From Pipra filicauda (taxonomy: Eukaryota > Chordata > Aves > Passeriformes > Pipridae): 64,000 nucleotides of DNA. Below are positions 1-12,535 of the stretch, piece by piece. The notes under the pieces were generated by a model that was not told the origin of the DNA, did not search any database, and worked only from the letters and a program-made list of their open reading frames with translations. The stretch lies in NCBI RefSeq assembly GCF_003945595.2, contig NW_024104315.1, positions 1,054,001 to 1,118,000 of the forward strand, in the 5' to 3' direction. A program made the position numbers and the translations under genes. How positions within the stretch are numbered: the first letter of the stretch is position 1; the number at the start of each line of letters is the position of its first letter.

Positions 1-2192
1 CTCTGGGTTTTTAAGGATAATTACTGTGCTTTATAAGCTGGCATAAGAAAACAAAAGATTTTCATACTCCCTTTTGGATCAAGGATATAATTAATTGCAT
101 GTTTTTCCGCTTGAATTTCCATTCACTATTTATAAAATTCAATAAATTCTTTTTTCTACGGCGTGTCTAAATAAAAGATATCAAAGAAAATGGAGATAAG
201 ATAAAGATGATATAGTTCCATAGTTGGAGAGGCAAACTTAACAAATATCTGGATCTATATGTTAAATTCAGGCTAATGTATGAGCAAAAAGTATTAGAGC
301 AGTTTGCTGGAACAGCATTTCCTCTGTGCACTGCTCAGAGATTTGTCATTGTCACACATTCTCACATGAACTTACTGCAATAAGTGAACCTGACCACAAA
401 GAAAAGACAAATAAAAGCTTCAGTTGTGTGACTGAAAAGCTGGATAGACTGCAAAGACACATTTCACTTCCTCATGTCGCAGCATCGCAAACCTAAGTCC
501 AAAAGAAATCACATCTTTGGTTCAAAATGGGTGAAAGGAAGAAAGGAAAAGGAAAAACTTTCAGCAGAAGTCCGTTGTGGATTAGGGAAGGCACGGTTAC
601 AACTCGATCACCCGGAGAAGAACTGGAACTGGCCCCAGCCTGAACAGTCCAGGGGGACTGACATTAAAGACAGTTCTTGTAAGAACAGGATTAAATGCTT
701 TTGGCACACGTGACAAATCGTTTCATCTTTTCACACCTCATTTTTAAAATTGGATTTACCTAAGGAAAAAAATCCTTCAAATGCTAAGATAAGAAGCTGC
801 CCAAACACCTGAGGATCCTCTGTTTTTATCCTGGGAGACACTGTACAAGTCACACTTGGATGTCTCCAGATAGGGAATTCCAGGTACTGCAGCCACAGCT
901 CTGACAGAGAGGTGCCCATGTCCTGCAGGGACACCCAGCTTGGAGACACTTGGGCATCAAATGGGAATGCCAGGTTATGGTAGAAATATTCACAGTTTTT
1001 GTCATTTTAATTTCGTCTCTTGCCTCACAATGCTGCCAGTGAACTGCCTGTAATAAGAAGATACTAATTAAAATCACCCTGGAATTATTGAGAGTAAGTT
1101 CTGCCCGACTCTCCTGAGCTGTAAAGTCAAGACAAAGCTACCAGATTTACTCTTTTGGAGTAATGTAAATTTTTTCTAATTATTTAGAAACTTAAATGTT
1201 TTTTATGATCACTTTTCACAGATACCTTTTATTCTTCTGGATACTCAAATTTCCATTGGAGTCTCCCCTTTCTTTTGGCAAGGACACAGCTTTTAAAGCC
1301 ACCTCAATGAGACATAGCCCTGAAAAGTGGATTATAGCAACTGCTACGGAAAAAAACTCTTCTCCAGCATATTCTACAAGCTCATCAATCAAATCTGAGA
1401 CTGGGCTAATATCATGCTTAACCTTTCCTTTTCATTTTTTTTTTGCCATTCAGGAATTGTTTAAAAGAACTCCCAGTGTCATTTCAACAAGGACTGTCAG
1501 CCTGGGCAGATTGCTGCCAAAATGGACATGCTGATGCTGCCTTCTTTCTCCAAGATCCTTCTGAAAAGTTGTTGGGAGTTGCTAATGAAGTTGCTAAAGG
1601 TTCTCATTATGCCCTGATGTGCATGACAACAAAACTGGCCCCATGACAACTCAATGTCACAGTACATGAATATTTCCAGTACACTGAGTCAGAAAAACAG
1701 GATCTCAGGAGAAATAACACTTCCAAAGAGGAAGAGTTTCTGAAGTAATCCTTGGTTAAGTTTCAGAAATAAGTACAACATTATAAAAAGCCACTGAAAA
1801 ATGTAGCTACATCCATGAAAAACATGGGTTCATTCATCTTCAGCAGCAAATCCCTCCTTATCATCTGCTAATAATCTGACAAGCCATAAAAGCCAAACTG
1901 GCCATTTAATGTGATGAATCCAATAACTTTTAACTGAACAGAGATAAAACCGTGAGGAAAAGCTTTAAATATTGCTTCAAAGATTTTTAGTACATACATC
2001 CACCAGTTATTTAGTTAAAATTCTAAAATTCCCTGTTGTTTTCTTACCTCCTACTGGGTTAGCCCCTTTTTTCTGTGTTTGTTCGAGGTTTTTTGCACTT
2101 ATTCTTTAATTCCAAACAGATATTTAATATTTAGAGAAGAGCTGGGGAAAAGTGATCTTATACCTTTTAAAATCTAAATTGCAATACTCTTA
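1..2192. other. Unique AT-rich DNA without a recognisable gene
   Basis: Both strands were read for coding, RNA and repeat signals. Open frames are short (up to 112 codons at 1196..1534 on +) and match no family I know. A pyrimidine run ending in an acceptor-like cag stands near 1435..1453. The frame after it stops quickly and I see no donor site, so I do not call an exon. No repeat family was recognised here. Confidence 0.6.
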
Positions 2193-2240
2193 TTGATCCT
2201 TGTGGGTTCTTCCAACTCGGAATATTCCATGATTCTGTGA
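2193..2240 (+). mobile_element. CR1 LINE, 3'-terminal stub
   Basis: This is a roughly 48-bp piece of the extreme 3' end of a CR1 retrotransposon. The motif 'tgatccttgtgggttcttcc' is followed by an 'aactcggaatattcc' stretch and the terminal octamer-like repeat 'atgattctgtga'. CR1 copies are normally 5'-truncated, and this one keeps only the tail, so it has no coding capacity. It is old, judging from several differences from the usual tail. Confidence 0.75.
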
Positions 2241-3408
2241 GAATTCATTATCAATGGGAAGTCAGGACTACATACATACGGTTTTAATCAATGCTGTAAC
2301 ATTTGGTTTTCCTTCCCCATCAACTGAACTTTGCTAGTGTTATGCCCTGCTTGGTGTTTTGATTTCCATCCTGTATTTTTCACCAAGGATTGTGAACCAG
2401 TTATTTCTAAAGAAACGAACAACATTTCCCACCGGGCTCCAACAAAATGCACAGAGACATGTTTTAATTGCCTATGAATATTCAAACCCTCATTATTGTT
2501 ACTAGTTTATAATTATCACATTCCCCTGACAAAAACATGCAGCACACAATAAAAAAGGCAATCCATTAAAAATGTTGACATTCATGTTCAACAGTTTTCC
2601 AGGGTTTTTGGTGGGGTTTTTTTTTTTTTTTTTTTTTTTTTGTTTCTTTGTTTGTTTGTTATTTTTTTTTATTAACTAGCAGGCTCTTCATCTTGGTTAT
2701 TAAAATGATTTCTGGAAGGCACTTTGTTCCAAATTTAACACAGTGTATTCCTCCTGTAAAAAGAGTTATAACAGTCTGTATAGGCATTAAGAGTATTGCT
2801 TTTTATAGTATCCTTTAAACATTATGCAATGTCATAAAATTATGGGCAACTTCATGGAAGTTCACTGTAAGGAACAGATTCTTCTCTGGAACCAAGATCC
2901 CTCCCTTTAGAGATCATTGTCCCATCCAGATCCTAAAATCTAAAATTACAGAGTAAGAGAGAAAAATAACTTAATAATGACCTGAGATGCAGAAGAAATT
3001 ACTGTCAAAGCTGCTCTAAAACCTGAGCTTGAACCTGGGCTTTAATTGTTGAAGTTTTCAGTACCTTGGTCAAGGCTGGGGTTGTCACCTGGGTTTGAAG
3101 CAGTTCATTCCTCCAGTTCTTCTCACAGGCTGGAATGCAGGAAACAACTGTTTTTCTGTGATAAATAGGAAAAACAAGGATCAAGTCTCACAGTCAAGAA
3201 CATCATCCTGGATACACTGGATATCTTGAGTCTTAGAGTGCAGCTTGGCCAGCCAAGATCTGTAGTCTGTGCTTTTGAGCTACATTTCCATAGGTCAGGC
3301 AGCTGGAAATGGAGCTGCTGAAAGCATAAAGGAGTACAGATATTTTTTAAAAGTTGAAAAATTAATTAATGCCTCAGGCAACAACCTGTGGTTGCCTCAG
3401 AATCCACT
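2241..3408. other. Unique DNA between two CR1 ends
   Basis: No gene is seen. The block holds a homopolymer tract, listed separately, and otherwise AT-rich unique sequence. Open frames at 2288..2485 (-) and 3269..3499 (+) are short, and the latter runs into the next CR1. Confidence 0.55.
2617..2672. repeat. Poly(T) tract with (GTTT)n-like continuation
   Basis: About 25 consecutive T are followed by tttg-type units and another T run ending near 2672. On the minus strand this is a long poly(A). I see no AATAAA signal or gene-like sequence beside it, so a processed pseudogene is not supported. A simple-sequence expansion is the plain reading. Confidence 0.85.
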
Positions 3409-3545
3409 ATGGAATCTCAGAATGGTTTGGGTTGGAAGGGACCTTAAAGCTCATCCCATTCCAACTCCCCCTGTCACAGGTAGGGACACCTTCCACTAGA
3501 CCAGGTTGCTCAGAGACCTATCCTGGCCTTGAACACCCCCACCTT
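3409..3545 (-). mobile_element. CR1 LINE 3' fragment
   Basis: The plus strand reads 'cagaatggtttgggttggaa', then 'gggaccttaaagctcatccc', then 'ggacaccttccactagacca'. This is the reverse complement of the avian CR1 3' region, so the element lies on the minus strand with its 3' end at the left. It is truncated after about 135 bp, at the 'ttgaacacccccac' equivalent. The open frames at 3269..3499 and 3369..3695 cross it and are not genes. Confidence 0.93.
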
Positions 3546-3759
3546 TCACTATTGCTTGTGAAAACAAAGCTTGAAATCTTCTGGGCTCTGCTTTTCAAAG
3601 CAATTTGGTCTCCTAGGACAGAAGTCAGGAGGAAGAGTTACAGGACAGAGCTGTGTGTGGGATGTGGTGGGAGCTGCACCCCATTTTCGAGGTAAAGACA
3701 CAGAGCACTGACACTGTTCAGGGCATTGAGCAGAGATTTCAGTGAAGCCTGATAATGGT

Positions 3760-3792
3760 TTTACCTGCAGTTTACCTACAGTTTACCTAGAG
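3760..3792 (+). repeat. 11-bp tandem repeat, three copies
   Basis: Three adjacent units read tttacctgcag, tttacctacag and tttacctagag. They differ at only one to three positions. This is a small local tandem duplication in unique DNA with no apparent gene around it. Confidence 0.9.
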
Positions 3793-5092
3793 CTCAGGAA
3801 ACCTTCCTAGAAAAGGTTTATCTGCTTTCTCATGCACATTTTCGAGTTGTCATCTCTGGAGAAATGTATCCTTGCCCAGTTATCTGAACCAGCAGGGCAG
3901 ATAGCTCATCTCTGAACACTCCAGGGAAGTGACAGCACCACGATATCTCATCCTCAAATCCATCCTACACTCTTTTTACACTTTACCTTGACAGAGCCTT
4001 ATCTATGCTATAAGCCAAGAATACACTCATACTTTCGAGGACTCCTTTTGTGGTGTTTGTGCAAACAAAACAAAAGGAACATAGATCACGAGAGGATAAA
4101 GAAAAAAAAAACAAACAAAAAAACCAGAACAAACTTAACAAAGCCAAAGGAAAACGCAGAAGAGAAGTTCTCTCTTCTATGTGGAGAGAACTAAAGGTGT
4201 TTCATTGTCACACTGAGTTTGGTCATAATAAGGGTTTGACTGGCCCAGTAGTTGAAAAGAGACCCATTTGCTTCTAAATTATCCTGTCAGCTGCAGCTCC
4301 ACACAAACAAAGACATCTCTTCCAGCTCATTCACAAAAGCTATTACTTCTCCAAAGGAATGAACAGGGAGCACGAACACATCAGCCCTGGCACAAAGAGT
4401 ACCGTCAAAGCACCCGGGAGGTGACACTCCCTCGGTGGTCTCACTTCTGTTGACTGACACTGTGCCCAGTAGGCAAAATGTGTGTCAGCTAATTATAGCC
4501 TGGAACTGTAGCACAAGAGATTCACTGGTGCCCAAAATGTAGAAAAGAAAGAACAGGTTTGTTGCAGTGCACAATGTACTTATGATTAGTATCATTATTC
4601 TATAATTATCATTACAAACCCCTGCATTTACCAATCAGTGCAGTGGTGTTATCATCCAGACATCTGTTAATGACAGCCACTGAATATGATACTTAAAAAT
4701 GACAAAGAGAATAACACAACACTCTCCATAAAACAGAAACATGAACTCTGAGGGCTCCCTGTGCACCATAAGAGCTGTCAGGTATTCCACACGGGCTCCT
4801 CCACATCTCTGCAGGGATGACTGCCATGAAGTCACACAGTCCCTCCTGGAAATGCCACCTCAGACCCTACCCTTCTCAAAAGTGCCACCTCTGCCTCCCA
4901 GGACAGAAATATGGGATGGAAGAAGGCAGAGTTGTGGGCAAATCTGAGCATTTTCAGAGAGGGGAACCTTTACACGGTGTCCTGTATTTTGGAGAACAAT
5001 CAGATTCCTTCAAGTCCTCAATTTTGGAGTGTGTATTGAAAAAGCTTGTCACCATAAATGTCTCTACTAAATATCTGTCTATTTGTTTTCTA

Positions 5093-5134
5093 AATATATA
5101 TATATGTATATATATATACACACACCCCCACACA
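5093..5134. repeat. (TA)n microsatellite grading into (CA)n
   Basis: Alternating ta dinucleotides, interrupted once by tg, run to about 5119. They then change to ca units and a cccca patch. Such compound microsatellites are length-polymorphic in birds. It accounts for the low-complexity tail of the overlapping open frames on both strands. Confidence 0.9.
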
Positions 5135-5288
5135 TTGCGTATGTGTTGAGGTAAAACCTTGATGCCCAATATCATCACTCACCTTATCCTTACATAACTA
5201 TTTATAGAGATCCCTCTTTTTGAAAGAAAATTCAGAGAAAAGGAGGTTTTGTTTGTGTTTTCCAGCAGAAAAACTTGTTAAAAGGAAC

Positions 5289-5321
5289 AATTACAATAGA
5301 AATTACAATTACAATAGAAAA
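5289..5321 (+). repeat. Short direct duplication
   Basis: The motif aattacaatagaaa occurs twice with its copies about 18 bp apart, sharing an acaattacaatagaaa core. This is a minor slippage-type duplication in AT-rich unique DNA. Confidence 0.7.
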
Positions 5322-8300
5322 AGATAATGAAATGTGCTGAAAATACATTACTCTGCGTATAAAACAACCCAGATACTTCTACTGAAAACTTTAAATAGTT
5401 AAAATATACCCCTTCCCTCTGAAAATATTTTGCATTAGCCTTTCAAAAGGTTAATTTGCAGGAAGAACTTCTCAGTTTAGGTTTGCAGAGAAACTGAACT
5501 CAGCATTTTGATTTATTCCAGGCTAGCAAGGTCCAGTAGCCAAGGCAAGGAAGGAACTGGAAAAAAACCCAAAAATATATGAAGCTAATTTTTGAACAGA
5601 AATCTCCAGCTTTTGCCTAAGTCCTCACTGGAAAAGACATCCTTGATTATGGAATGGGTGTGTCCATACCTGTGTGATACGGGGAGAAGACAAGGTGAGT
5701 GTTACAAAAGCTTTTGGGTAGAGATTAAATCAGTTATAGAGTGACTGAGTGGAAAATACTACTGGGGGCAGCCCACGGCAATCACTCAATAAAAGGAGTT
5801 AGTTCTGCAACACAAGAGACAGAATAAACTGTGTATATTATTGCACTGCAAAACTTGGAACCTCATCTGCAAAATACACAAAAGGAGTAATGAGTAGAAA
5901 TGGTGTTTCTATTCCACTGAAAATTAACTGTTCCAAACTGAAATTAAGTTCACAATTTGGAGGCACTAGACATGGCTAAAGTAATATTTCTAGGATCCAA
6001 ATTAGGATGCATAAATTCAAGCAGTTTTCCCTGTAGCCTAGGTTTAGACAGAAATCAGACTGTGGCCATTATTTCCAGCCCAATAAGGTGGATCGAATCA
6101 TGCCAGAATACTAAACTGTCTAATGAAAAAGGATGCAGAGTCAGACAATGATCTATATTTAACACTGATAAAACCAGAGGATGATACCAGTCAAGCATGA
6201 ATTAACACCTGAGGCCTTTTATTTAACAGAAAATTGAAAATCATAATCTTTCTATTGTTAAAAACAGATGGCAGAGCAAGAGGAAACGGAAACACGAAGA
6301 AACAGATGTGGCAAAAGGAATAAGAAAGCCCCTGCATTTCAAACAGAACTAAAATACTAATTTATTATGCCATTTCAGCTGAGTTCTACTAAAGAAGAGT
6401 AAGGAAAACTGTCTCATATTTCTTGAAGGAAAACAAAGAAGAAAACTCAGAGAGCAGTTTCCCCTCAAAAGAGTTCTGGGAGGCAGCAGCTGCAGCGAGG
6501 GACGAGGCACAGCTGAGCTCCTCTTCCAGTCTCAGGGACATTCAAAGGGGATTCTGGAATTATAAAGTAGGAGAGAGTTTAAAAAGCAAGAGGCAGACTG
6601 TTTAACAGGTTACTTATCAGACCCTGAAAGGAATTCACTTCTTTTTTTAAACATGGGAAAAGATGACAAACTGCTTTTAAGAGACAACACAATCATATGG
6701 GTAGAAGGAACTGGAATAGTGAGCAAAGCTTTCCATAAAGCAATTTATATCTCTGTATTAATACCTCTGTACTAAAAAAATTATTGGAAATCTGCTTAAA
6801 AATTGCACAACTTATAAATCTTTCGTAATCCTAGTTGGGGTTGTTTTTGCCAAGATTAGATTGAAGTTTTAAGGTAGTTTAGTGCAGAAAGTTCTCTTCC
6901 ATTCATTTCTTCTTCCCAAACTGAACCCAAAATCACTGTGAAGGAGGATCTCTTATCTGAGCCACCATCAGGTGGCTCCTCTACTCTGTGTTTGCCATTA
7001 TTTCATCTCTGTACAGTTGTCCTGCTTTATTTAAAGATGTTCCTGCCAATATTCATCCATCAAACAGCCCCACAACACCTACCCTCTCTAAAAGCCATTC
7101 CCGAGTTGGTACACACACAGTGACACTTGCAGTGACAATGACATTCTCTGTTATTTTGTCACTAATTTTCTCTTTCATAAGGCAATAAATTTCATTAAGT
7201 GCTCTTTGAGCAATCAATTGATTCATTAACTAGTAATAAATGCTTTAAAAATGCAAATTAAATACCAAAATAAGCCAGCTATTTAAAATGTTACCAATAT
7301 TTTACATGTACCAGAGTACAGGATTAGTATTTCTGTGCTACATGTAAGCCCAGCTTTAAAACAGAGGTTTGTCACAGAAACACACTGAGGGGTTGTTGCC
7401 CACAATATCTTTATTATTGGTCTCAGAGACAAAAAAAAAGGCTGGGAATATATACTTAGGGAATATGTTCCCTACAAGCAAGGCAGGAAGGTTCATGGTG
7501 ATGGGGGGGCTGGGTGGGTTTTTTACCCCCCTCTCAATGACAACCCCAAAGATCTTTGGGCAGAGGAGGAAGAGATGAACATAATCCAGCTGTGCAGGAG
7601 ATATATCACCTGCTACCCTAAGAAATGATCCTTCTCCACAAGACTTTATAAAGCAGCCTTAAATCACGTGAGAATCTGTCATTTCAGAGGTTCTGGCCAA
7701 AATCATAAATGCAGGAGGGAGGTAGAGTTGTGTTGTGGTGAAAAGGTGGATACAAATAAAGACTAAGCAGTGTTTCTTAATTTACTACCTGTCCTGCTTT
7801 AATTAAAGGTGTTTCTGCCAAGGTGTTGACCTGTAAGCATGAGAAACACTGACTTGATGCATTTCTTGACATTCTCAAGATATTGATCATTTAATATAAT
7901 TTGGAACAACTCCCAAGAAATAAATCCTATGAAAACAAACCAAGAAAAGCCACAACCAGTCTCAATAGAGCAAGTGAGAAAGAATAACTGATTCTAACTG
8001 CAGTTGTTCAGAACTGCCAGTTGTCCCTTTCTCTCCAGTTCCCAGGTGTGGGGTGGGAAATCAGGGTTTTGTGCAAACTGATCCCAGCACTGAACATCTT
8101 CACTTCTTGTGACACTGATTTCATTAATGTTCTTTTGGTTTATTTTAGTCTTTGCCTAAAGCTGAGCTGAAATCTCTTGTCCTTCAGTAGGATTCTCCAT
8201 CTTCTAAGAATGGAAATCTATGAAAAGATCTGACCTAAGGGGCTTTTGTGCACTAATTCCTGTCACTCAGTGCCCTTGGAGCTCACGGAAAACCAGGCCA

Positions 8301-10185
8301 ATGAACCATAAATGTTGAGTACTGCAGCTCAGCTGTGTCCCACCACATCCACAGCCTGAGATAAGCAGTTATCAAAGGTTAATCAATCAGTGTAACCATT
8401 TTAAAAGCTTAGAAAACTTGAATTGGAACTGTTGAAGTGAGTCATATAGGACTTATATGAATAATTTCTTCCCCACTAGTGATCTCATAAATTTTTTGAC
8501 AATAATGTTTTCATGCCACTTTGCTGCTGCTTAGATTTTCAAATAGTACACAGGGAGTAAATTATTTACTCTTTTTCCAGCAGCTAGTGAATAATTTTGG
8601 TTTGAATAATTGTTTGCATGAATTGGCCTGCTCTGTTCTGCATGAAGGTTCTCCATGCTCTGTGCCTGACTATGATCCCTTCAGCCATTTCAGGGGGACA
8701 ATGACACCACCTTTATGTAACTAATACAGATAATTATCTGCCTTGGAGGCCTGTGATTTCTTTAAATTTTCTTTTCTGTTTAATTTTCTTTAAACAGATT
8801 ACTGACGGTTTTGCCCTCACAGTGCAAAAATTCAACCGAACTGTTAATGAAGAAAAAAAAAAATCAAAACAAAAAGCCAAAAGCATCTGATTTGTTACTC
8901 CCTGAACAAAGTTTTGGCTTCAGCAGCAGCACTGCTGAATCACTTCCTGACTTTAAAGGCATCAAGAAATGGCTGAGTGGGAAACCTGAATTTTTCTTCT
9001 GTCACTTTCAAGACCAAAAATACAACACCTATAGAAAAAAATCTATACCCCACTGCTTAAAACTCAATATGCCTATGAATATACAGAAAATAATTTATTC
9101 AGCACAAAAAGGGGAAAAAAATAGTCACAGGGCTTCCTAATAAATTTGTTGTTACTTCCCAGCAGCCCCGCAGCAGGTGCAAAGCCACTGCTGCAGATCA
9201 ACACTGGCAGGATCCCACTTCATCAATTATCTGAATTAGTCTGGACACTTAGCACATCTGGAGCATTTAGAATTTACCCTGGAAGTCACACTTTTATACT
9301 CAGATCGTGTTAGTGTGTTTATTAGGAATGCCTAACATGCCTCAATGAGAGAAGCACTCCAGTAGAGTATTTAAGGTGAACTTAAAAGAAAAAAAAAAAC
9401 AAACACACAAGCAAAAAAAGAACTACCCATTTAGAACATTACAAAGTGAATTTTATGTTCACTGTTAGCACAGCCTCACTTATTTGTGCTATGCCAATGT
9501 GTATCAATAAATACAATTAGGTGTTTAGAATATGAAGGGTGACAGTGTCCCCTGGACATCTGTCCTTTAAAATAAGGCAGCAGCAGATGGAAATAGCAGT
9601 TCTTTGAACTTGGTGCCTTCATTTATCTGGTTTTAATTCCCAATTGCTCTGTATCTACTGGGTGGCATCACACACACACCTGGCTTTCCTCACACGTGTT
9701 GTAAAGAAAGAAACATCAACCCACAGCCATCCAACCCCCAGCTAATGGTGACTTCACACTGCATTAAAAATATAATGAAGCAAGTCTATAAAGCTGAAGT
9801 ATTCTCACCCCAGTATCCAAGGGAGTTCAGTGTTACATGGCTCTTTTCCCTTTTTGGTCCTTTTTTTTTTGAAAGGGCCGCAGTGACAGAGCAGTGGTTT
9901 TCTACAGGGTACACTGACCACAGCATGGGGACTTAAAGGGATGTGTTACAGGATATCTAATTCTTCATAGGAATACAGGAATATTAACCTTATGTAACCT
10001 TATATGACCATCTTAACATGTAAGAGGAAATGCCAGAGGATTCTCTGGGTCTGCACAGGAAGAAAGAAGGTACAAGGGAATAAGAGGAGTGTATAAATAT
10101 AAAGATTTGAGAATATCATTAATTTCACAAAGTTTGCAGTTTTTCTAAGCTATCACTATCATCTCTACTGTTCTATTCCAATCCC

Positions 10186-10309
10186 CCAGGTTGGACAGGA
10201 CTTGGAGCAACCTGGTCTAATGGGATGTGTCCCTGCCCATGGCAGGGGTTGGAATGAGATGATCCTTAAGGTCCCTTCTAAGCCAAACCATTCTGGGATC
10301 CTCTGATTA
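10186..10309 (+). mobile_element. CR1 LINE 3' fragment
   Basis: The sequence reads 'aggttggacaggacttggag', 'caacctggtctaatgggatg', 'ccctgcccatggcaggggtt', and ends 'aagccaaaccattctgggat'. This is the plus-strand form of the CR1 3' UTR and tail. It is truncated at its 5' end to about 120 bp. It carries no coding sequence. Confidence 0.93.
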
Positions 10310-10540
10310 TTTCCCTTGCTCTGTCCTTACTGCAGCATCTGACATAAGACTGATACCAGGACTTTCCCAGACATTTCCAGTCCATTCCCACTCATCTTTC
10401 CCCTCCAGAATCAGCATAACTTTGAGGACAGCAACTATAGCCTGGTCTATTCACTCCCCCTCTTCCTGGGCCCTTAAGTGCCAGGGTATGACAAAAATAA
10501 ATTGCAGATAACAATCAGGTAAATTATAGAGCCACAACAC

Positions 10541-10595
10541 TGTATTTATTACTCCAATTATGAAAACATAAAGTTGTATTTATTACTCCAATTAT
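10541..10595 (+). repeat. 21-bp perfect direct repeat
   Basis: The motif tgtatttattactccaatta plus t occurs at 10541..10561 and again, identical, at 10575..10595. A 13-bp spacer separates the copies. The perfect match suggests a recent local duplication. Confidence 0.9.
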
Positions 10596-11019
10596 ATTGT
10601 TTTCATCACTTAAGTGGTCATTAGAATTCAACATCATTTTGTACTTCTGGGAGCAAACAGCTGATATTAGTCAAACAACAAGAGGATGAGCTCATAAAAT
10701 GGCTTAAATTATCATCCTTAACGTTGAATTAGCTTTGTTCTTCACTATGATCACACTGCTCTAGATGCTTCTGTGTGCAGATGTTTTTGTGTTTACCTAT
10801 TGCATGAGTGCACATTCTAATTGTTTTGTGACTATTAGTTTAATACAAACTCTAGTGTTCAGTGTATTAGTCTCTTATATCACCTGTGTTTTCCTGCATT
10901 TCGATTATTTTGCTAACATCACATAATCAGTTCCCAGTCCAGAGATCAAAGACCTTCCATCTTGGACAAATTACTCAAAACAAAATACCCCAAAAAGAAG
11001 AAGCAGAGTGCAAGAGCTG

Positions 11020-11260
11020 CAAATTATGTTTGGCACGAAGCTTACACTGCTCAGCACATTATTTTCGTTTAAATTTTTTGGAGTAAATCTCTTTGCAAAA
11101 GCTAGTGGCTGTGTTTGCCATTATTCATCTAAAACAACCGACTTTATTTGCCAAGACAAACGAATGCTGATCTCTGCTGCAGGACTGAAGAGGGAGCTAT
11201 CGACTAGGAATGGCTCGAGTATATCAGTGAGGATAAAGATATTCCCAGAAGCCTTTTTTT
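11020..11260. promoter_or_regulatory. Candidate conserved non-coding element A1
   Basis: The segment is unique and repeat-free. By eye it keeps about six CpG dinucleotides (ggcacgaag, attttcgttt, aaccgactt, aaacgaatg, tatcgact, gctcgagt) in a neighbourhood that has almost none. CpG retention in an AT-rich desert is compatible with purifying selection on an enhancer. This is inference only, and I cannot name a target gene. The overlapping 110-codon frame is the alternative explanation, but it has no recognisable protein family. Confidence 0.25.
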
Positions 11261-11439
11261 ATCAGTTAACACAGTATGTAATATTATTGATATGCAATGA
11301 CAGACTTAATGACCCTGTGGTTCTAATAATGCAGGACTGACATTCATTGACTCAGACGTTTAAAGATTGTTGGTAAAGTCACATTCAAACAGGTCAAAAT
11401 ACAAATTTAATTTATGATTGGTTTAAACTATTCAGTTCT

Positions 11440-11740
11440 GCTCAGCACAGATAATGGCGAATGTAGTTAGTGCAAATCCTTAAGTAAAAGTTTAGGAAGC
11501 ACTTTCATTTAAGGCATATTTAAAGCACACACTGGGAGAAGACAACGCTCAGCATTTACTAAGCAACAACAAACCCTCACGCAGTTGTTTGCTGCACTTC
11601 AGGCTCGCACAGGTTTTGATTTGCAGCGTGGGATGATCTGGTCGTGGCTATTTTAGTGACTCATCAGTATCTGTAGCATCTGTGAAGTGTTTTCATTGCG
11701 GCTCATCATCGGGGGAGGGTTATTTGAGGGATGATTTTAC
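11440..11740. promoter_or_regulatory. Candidate conserved non-coding element A2
   Basis: About eight CpGs remain in 300 bp (ggcgaat, aacgctc, cacgcag, ctcgcac, agcgtgg, gtcgtgg, tgcggct, atcgggg), together with a gtgactcat AP-1-like site near 11657. It sits 180 bp from candidate A1. No repeat is recognised. The classification is inference from composition, with no alignment behind it. Confidence 0.25.
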
Positions 11741-12535
11741 AGGGCAGAGGGGGGAGATGCAGGAACAGCAAACAGCTATGGAGCTGCTGGGATCCCTGCA
11801 CAGCACTGCACTTAAGACAGTTTTCTCCTCTCCTCCTAAATTCCGTATTCCAGACAAAACTGTAACTTATTTCATTCGCCAGTTCATTATCTTCCTGACA
11901 GGAAAGCTGTCAGATCACTCACACCCACAGCACTGACCAGACATATGCTGTCAGGATTTTTTTAGCTGCTCATATGAAATCATTCACCTAAATTGTGGTA
12001 TTTGTTCTTTGCTCTGCTTCAGAAATATGCTGTAGAGCAAGCAAGGACTGTGCAGGTGTTGAGCACAAGGACTGCTTTGCTGTAGTACCAGGTACTACAG
12101 GAGAAAGCAACTGTCTTAGGACTCTGATTCAAGTGAAAGAAATTATCACAGGTCCTCCAGTTCACTGGACTTAGCTGTAACATTTTCCCTTAATGTTTCC
12201 CTTTCTCCTGCTGAACACCTGAGATTAAGGATGTGCCTTTCCCCTGCTCCAGCCCTCCATCAGGGATTCAGGTTTGCTGCATGTCTGGTCCATTAGCAGC
12301 GTGTTCTCAGGGAGCAGGGGAGAGAGGAGACAGAGGGTGAGCTGACTCATATTAATTGGTTGTGGCAGAAAAGGATAAGGAGAGTGGGACTGGGCCAGGA
12401 GAATCCTTCACTGTAGCTGGGAATGGGATGGGAAAAGGCACCTGGGTAGCATTGCTCTAGGAGATAAAGCCAGAGCAGAGGGAGAAATCTCCTCAGTCTT
12501 GAACCAATAGGTCGGGAAACGGTTGTACTTTTTCT

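Larger units (their letters stand above)
3546..10185. other. Long repeat-poor non-coding block
   Basis: This 6.6-kb stretch has no recognisable interspersed repeat and no gene. Open frames reach only 110 codons (for example 4817..5149 and 8811..9140 on +) and show no domains. The 4817..5149 frame ends in the (TA)n/(CA)n microsatellite. Small tandem duplications and microsatellites are listed separately. Several A-rich patches (4088..4125, 9390..9420) are simple sequence. Confidence 0.55.
10310..12535. other. Unique non-coding block with CpG-retaining segments
   Basis: No gene was recognised. The block contains a 21-bp direct repeat and two CpG-retaining segments, listed separately. The open frame at 11008..11340 (+, 110 codons) lies over the first CpG-retaining segment. 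It has no domain, signal peptide or splice structure that I can support. Confidence 0.5.

Noticed and set aside
1430..1646. Pyrimidine tract plus cag followed by an open frame, looking like an exon start
   Set aside because: No donor site, no recognised protein, and the frame closes soon after. Acceptor-like tracts are common in AT-rich DNA.
2617..2672. Poly(T) as the tail of a minus-strand processed pseudogene
   Set aside because: There is no AATAAA, no gene-like sequence and no target-site duplication next to it.
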